Source: Actinomycetes bacterium (GTDB lineage: Bacteria; Actinomycetota; Acidimicrobiia; Acidimicrobiales; RAAP-2). Taken from it: a stretch of 12,791 nt of DNA. Positions 6,985 through 12,791 of the stretch are shown here, one piece after another. The notes below the pieces were generated by a model, which saw nothing but the letters and a program-made list of their open reading frames with translations, ran no database searches and was not told the DNA's origin. Made by a program: the position numbers and the translations under genes. The stretch lies in contig JAJZFO010000309.1 of the NCBI GenBank assembly GCA_021805305.1, forward strand, positions 1 through 12,791, read 5' to 3'. The stretch's first letter is position 1; each line of letters opens with the position of its first letter.

Positions 6985-7835
6985 ACGTCGAGGAAACGTC
7001 GGATCGCGATCGCCGAGCCGACCGATCCGATGACCACCCCGACCACCAGCACGACGAGGTTGGTGCCCCAGAGCTTGGCGGTGTCGAGCGCGAACTCGTT
7101 GTGCAGGGGATACCAGGTGTGCAGCGCCCATACCGCCAGCATCGCCACGCCCGATCCCAACAGCCCCTGGATGAAGCCCTCGGTGATGTAGGGGACGCGG
7201 ATGAACCAGTTGGTGGCGCCCACGAGTTTCATCACCGACACCTCGCGACGCCGGGCGAAGATCGCCATCCTGATGGTGTTGAGGATCAGGACTCCCGCCG
7301 AGAGCAGCAGCACCGTCGCCAGCGCCAGGAACACCACCTGCAGGATGCGGATCGCGCGGTTCATCTGGCGGATCTGCTGGATCGGCGCGGTCACGGTGTA
7401 GACACCGGGCTGGTGCAGGAAGGTCGAGATGACCGTCAGCGCGTCGGTCGGCACCGTGGGGGTGCAGCGAAAGGACGTCGGCATGTCGGCCACGGTGAGC
7501 GTCTGGAACTCCGCGGTGGGGATGGTGTGACGCGCCTCGTTGTAGTCCTGGAGCTGGGTGGTGAACACGCAGTTCTTCACGATGGGCAACTGGGCGAGCT
7601 GGGTCCTCACCGAGGCGATCGCCCCGGCCGAGGCCGTGGGCTGCATCCACACGGTGACCCGCGTGCCCTGCTGCCAACTGGCCGAGGCCTGCGCGGCGCT
7701 CTGCTTGAGCAGTAGCGCCGATCCCACCAGGGACAACGACACCGCCACGGTCAACACCGCGGCCACGGTCATCATCCGGTTACGCCACAGGTTGGAGAAG
7801 GTCTCCTTGAAGGCGTAGCGCAGGTAGACGCGCAT
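6981..7835 (-). CDS. ftsX: Cell division protein FtsX
   Basis: FtsX is the membrane partner of the FtsE ATPase. In the divisome it relays the ATPase cycle to peptidoglycan hydrolases outside the membrane. The 284 residues show the expected layout: a short cytoplasmic N-terminus, TM1 (about 22-44), a large extracellular loop (about 45-162), then TM2 (163-186), TM3 (218-240) and TM4 (258-278). The cytoplasmic stretch RRREVSVMKLVGATNWFIRVP (about 196-215) is the conserved FtsX/MacB-type element. The extracellular loop carries two cysteines, Cys89 and Cys124, which could form a disulfide. The ATG overlaps the ftsE stop by one nucleotide (TGATG), so translation is coupled. smpB or a hydrolase gene, often found after ftsX in actinobacteria, is absent; msrB converges instead. 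Confidence 0.96.
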   Translation of the reverse strand: MRVYLRYAFKETFSNLWRNRMMTVAAVLTVAVSLSLVGSALLLKQSAAQASASWQQGTRVTVWMQPTASAGAIASVRTQLAQLPIVKNCVFTTQLQDYNEARHTIPTAEFQTLTVADMPTSFRCTPTVPTDALTVISTFLHQPGVYTVTAPIQQIRQMNRAIRILQVVFLALATVLLLSAGVLILNTIRMAIFARRREVSVMKLVGATNWFIRVPYITEGFIQGLLGSGVAMLAVWALHTWYPLHNEFALDTAKLWGTNLVVLVVGVVIGSVGSAIAIRRFLDV

Positions 7836-8533
7836 CAGATGGCCAGCCCTTCCTCGACCCCGTAGACCCCGCGCACCTGGTCGCGGATCAGCTCGCCGTG
7901 ATCGAGCTCGATGACGCGCCGACGCATGCGGTCCACCAGGGCCTTGTCGTGGGTGGCCATCACGACCGTGGTCCCCGTGCGATTGATCCGCTCGAGCAGC
8001 GCCATGATCGACTCGGAGTTCACCGGGTCGAGGTTCCCCGTCGGCTCGTCGGCCAGGAGGATGAGGGGACGATTGACGAACGCGCGCGCGACCGCCACGC
8101 GCTGCTGCTCACCGCCGGAGAGCTCGTGGGGCAGGTTGTCCGACTTGGTCCCCAGACCCACGAGATCGAGGATCTGGGGGACCTGGTTCTCCACCGTCGA
8201 GCGCGGTCGACCGATGACCTCCAGGGCGAAGGCGACGTTCTCGAACACCGTCTTGTTCGGCAGCAGTCGGAAATCCTGGAACACGCACCCGATGTTGCGC
8301 CGCAGGTAGGGCACGCGCCACTTGGGCAGGCTCCCGATGTCGCGGCCCGCCTCGAGGATGCGCCCCTTGTCGGGCAGCTCCTCGCGCAACAACAGACGCA
8401 GGAACGTCGTCTTGCCCGAGCCCGACGCTCCCACGAGGAAGACGAACTCCCCCTTCTCCACGTCCAGGGAGATGTTGGTGAGAGCGGGGGTCCCGTTCTT
8501 GTAGGTCTTGGAGACGTTCTCGAATCGAATCAC
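7835..8533 (-). CDS. ftsE: Cell division ATP-binding protein FtsE
   Basis: FtsE is the cytoplasmic ABC ATPase that works with FtsX. The 232 residues are the family's normal size. Motifs seen are Walker A GASGSGKT (35-42), the Q-loop at [18 protein letters not shown] (about 83-100), which is characteristic of FtsE, the signature [14 protein letters not shown] (138-151), Walker [13 protein letters not shown] with Glu163, and the H-loop in [10 protein letters not shown]. The start is GTG, fixed by a strong Shine-Dalgarno (GAGGAGGTG) ending about 5 nt upstream. It overlaps ftsX by one nucleotide. It lies about 125 nt after prfB and has its own candidate promoter, so ftsEX may be expressed partly independently of secA-prfB. 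Confidence 0.98.
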   Translation of the reverse strand: MIRFENVSKTYKNGTPALTNISLDVEKGEFVFLVGASGSGKTTFLRLLLREELPDKGRILEAGRDIGSLPKWRVPYLRRNIGCVFQDFRLLPNKTVFENVAFALEVIGRPRSTVENQVPQILDLVGLGTKSDNLPHELSGGEQQRVAVARAFVNRPLILLADEPTGNLDPVNSESIMALLERINRTGTTVVMATHDKALVDRMRRRVIELDHGELIRDQVRGVYGVEEGLAI

Positions 8534-8538
8534 GCCAA

Positions 8539-8547
8539 CACCTCCTC
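8539..8547 (-). promoter_or_regulatory. Strong Shine-Dalgarno of ftsE
   Basis: The minus strand reads GAGGAGGTG. The AGGAGG core (8546-8541) is 7 nt before the GTG start. It is the best Shine-Dalgarno in the window and contrasts with the leaderless-looking starts elsewhere. Confidence 0.85.
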
Positions 8548-8592
8548 AAAAGTTCTTGCGCCGCCGGTCTCGCCGCGCTTCGTTAACACGAC

Positions 8593-8621
8593 ATTCTACT
8601 TTGGGGCCATCACGGGGTCGA
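8593..8621 (-). promoter_or_regulatory. Candidate sigma-70-type promoter of ftsEX
   Basis: The minus strand carries TCGACC (8621-8616) as -35, a 17-nt spacer, and TAGAAT (8598-8593) as -10. Transcription would start near 8586, giving a leader of about 50 nt that contains the strong ftsE Shine-Dalgarno. The whole promoter lies between the prfB stop and ftsE. Confidence 0.6.
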
Positions 8622-8658
8622 GCACACGGAGCGTGGAAACGTTGATGTCGCGAACTTC

Positions 8659-9787
8659 TTACGCGCGCGATCGCTGTCGGTGCAGCTCCGCTTCCATGAA
8701 GCCGTCGAGGTCGCCGTCGAGCACGGCGTCGACGTTGCCCGTCTCGAAGTCGGTGCGGTGGTCCTTGACGAGTTGGTAGGGCGCCTGGACGTAACTGCGG
8801 ATCTGCGAGCCCCACGCGTTGTCCCCCCGATTGCCGCTGAGCGCGTCCATCTCGGCCTGGCGCTCGGCGCGCGCGCGCTCGGCGAGCTTGGCCGCGAGGA
8901 TCTGCATCGCGCGCGCGCGGTTCTGGTGCTGGGAGCGCTCGTTCTGACAGCTCACCACGATGTTGGTGGGCAGGTGCGTGATGCGCACCGCGGAGTCGGT
9001 CTTGTTGATGTGCTGACCCCCCGCGCCCGAGGAGCGGTAGGTGTCCACGCGCAGGTCCTTCTCGTCGATCTCGACCTCGTCGTCCTCGTCGAGCAACGGG
9101 GTGACCTCGAGCGAGGCGAAACTCGTCTGGCGGCGCGCCTGGGAGTCGAAGGGGCTGATGCGCACCAGTCGGTGCACGCCGCGCTCGGCCCCGAGCCAGC
9201 CGTAGGCGAATCGACCCTTGACGATGAAGGTGGCCGAGAGCAGACCCGCTTCTTGACCCTCGGTCGCCTCGTCCACCTCGACGGCGAAGCCCCGGCGTTC
9301 CGCCCAACGGATGTACATGCGCAGCAGCATCTCGGTCCAGTCCTGCGCGTCGGTGCCGCCCGCGCCGGCGTGGAGCTCGACGATGGCGTCGTTCTCGTCG
9401 TAGGGGCCGCTGAAGAGGCTCTGCGTCTCGAGCGCGCCCAGACGCGAGCCGATGTCGGCCACGGTGTCGGCCAGCTCGTCCAGGAGCGACCAGTCGGCCT
9501 CGCCACCGGCCAACGCGTCGCGCGAGAACTCCCCCAGCACCGCCGCGTCGTCGAGGCTGGTGCGCAGTTCGTCGAAGCTCTCGAGGTCCGTCGTCAGACG
9601 TCCCAGCTCGATGGTCACCTCGCGGGCGTGGTCCTGGTCGGACCAGAGGTCGGGATCGGCCGCGGCGACGCTCAACTCCTGGTGGCGCGCGCGGCGCTCG
9701 TCGATCTTGAGGTACGAGCGCGCGGCGCTCCAACGACCCTCGAGCTCACCGAGGGTCGAGAGGGCCTCACGTAGCGCGTTCTCGGCC

Positions 9788-9801
<14 letters not shown>
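8659..9801 (-). CDS. prfB: Peptide chain release factor 2 (RF2)
   Basis: RF2 recognises UGA and UAA stop codons in the ribosomal A site and triggers peptide release. The protein is 380 residues from the ATG at 9801. The stop-recognition tripeptide is SPF (216-218, in VRISPFDS), which marks RF2 rather than RF1. The catalytic GGQ is at 261-263 (SSGAGGQHINKTDSAVRITH). The C-terminal GSQIRSY block is also present. The reading frame is continuous: at the place where E. coli prfB has its programmed +1 frameshift (the RGYLD region), this gene reads SYLKID (residues 29-34) with no in-frame TGA. The start lies inside the last codons of secA (14-nt overlap) with only a weak purine stretch upstream, so translation is probably coupled. 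An upstream in-frame GTG at 9831 would add ten Ser/Ala-rich residues and is less likely. Confidence 0.97.
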
Positions 9802-12484
<2,683 letters not shown>

Positions 12485-12715
12485 GACCCCACAACACTAC
12501 CGGTCAGGGAGAAAGTTCAAGGGGGCTGCGAGCGCTGACCTGGTCTTTGACCCCACACCCGCCTGCGACGGGTCGGACCACCCTGGCCCGTCCCGCCCCA
12601 GGACTTACTTCTAAACCGCGCCATGCTCAGCGTCTCACGACGCCTTACGTGGGTCGTTTCGCCCGCGGCTGGCATCGACTTTCAACCACAGAACCACTCG
12701 CAGCCCGTTCTCAGC
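12485..12715. other. Intergenic region upstream of secA with competing hairpins
   Basis: I see no gene in these 231 bases that I would annotate. Besides the secA promoter candidate they contain short inverted repeats: ACCCG/CGGGT (12557-12561 with 12569-12573), GACGGG/CCCGTC (12567-12572 with 12587-12592), and GCGTC/GACGC with a four-base loop (12630-12643). The first two share bases and cannot form together. They may include a terminator for the gene ending at 12716 or a leader for secA. A 52-codon minus-strand open frame (12675-12517) also lies here and is discussed as a finding. Confidence 0.5.
12494..12520 (-). promoter_or_regulatory. Candidate secA promoter
   Basis: The minus strand has TTGAAC (12520-12515), a 15-nt spacer, and TAGTGT (12499-12494). 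Nine nt separate the -10 box from the ATG, so the transcript would have a leader of only a few bases. The spacer is shorter than the usual 16-18, which lowers confidence. Confidence 0.45.
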
Positions 12716-12791
12716 CTAGGTGCTGGTGTCGAGCGCGTCGCGCGGACGCACCACGGAGACGACCAGGAGGCGCACTCCGAGCACCAGCGCC
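12716..12791 (-). CDS. C-terminal end of a probable membrane protein (partial)
   Basis: The minus-strand frame is open from the window edge to a TAG at 12718-12716. It encodes 24 residues starting ALVLGVRLLVVSVV and ending RPRDALDTST. Twenty-two of the 24 codons end in G or C, while the competing frame has a far weaker bias, so this frame is well supported. The hydrophobic stretch followed by a charged tail looks like the last membrane segment of an integral membrane protein. The family cannot be named from this fragment. It is about 230 nt upstream of secA in the same direction; the usual hpf/comF neighbours of secA are not recognisable here. Confidence 0.5.
   Translation of the reverse strand, partial: ALVLGVRLLVVSVVRPRDALDTST

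Noticed and set aside
6087..7715. Long plus-strand open frame bridging dxs, msrB and antisense ftsX
   Set aside because: It crosses three real genes on two strands and is Arg/His-rich. It is explained by a lack of A/T-rich stop codons.
8623..8641. Short CACG/CGTG palindrome downstream of prfB as a terminator
   Set aside because: The stem is only four pairs with no T-tract, and it lies next to the ftsE -35 box. Too weak to annotate.
12485..12715. tRNA or small structural RNA gene
   Set aside because: No T-loop-like GGTTCGAATCC motif, cloverleaf pairing or known RNA core was recognisable.

Overview
The window is a high-G+C bacterial chromosome segment with codon third positions almost always G or C. 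It is densely packed with housekeeping genes on both strands. The gene content (secA, prfB, ftsE and ftsX in one cluster, SecA with the GRGVDVILGG-type sequence) and -10 boxes sitting 6-7 nt before start codons suggest an actinobacterium. Acidimicrobiia is my best guess, but this is inference rather than a database result. I see no tRNA or rRNA gene, CRISPR array, insertion sequence or prophage gene.

Layout, left half. A partial upstream gene ends at 92, and its stop overlaps the GTG start of an SPFH/stomatin-like membrane protein (89-1024, +). An NfeD-like membrane protein (1053-1502, -) converges on it, with a shared hairpin over both stop codons. Next come a large P2-type cation ATPase (about 1601-4489, +), whose transmembrane ion-site residues resemble the Na+/K+-ATPase group, then dxs (4585-6507, +; first step of the MEP isoprenoid pathway) and msrB (6577-6984, +; methionine sulfoxide repair).

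Layout, right half, all on the minus strand. secA (12484-9788) runs into prfB (9801-8659) with a 14-nt overlap. After a gap of about 125 nt with its own promoter and a strong Shine-Dalgarno come ftsE (8533-7835) and ftsX (7835-6981), which share one nucleotide. ftsX and msrB meet tail to tail with interlocking stop codons. Upstream of secA lie about 230 non-coding bases and then the last 24 codons of another minus-strand gene, probably a membrane protein.

How the genes fit together. SecA drives protein export, RF2 (prfB) terminates translation at UGA/UAA, and FtsEX couples division to cell-wall hydrolysis. The SPFH/NfeD pair and the P-type ATPase deal with membrane organisation and ion balance. 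Nothing here is clearly a new system. The points most worth a second look are the Na+/K+-ATPase-like ion site, the recurring TANNNT-N6/7-start (leaderless) promoters, the hendecad repeat in the SPFH protein, and the structured leader before secA.
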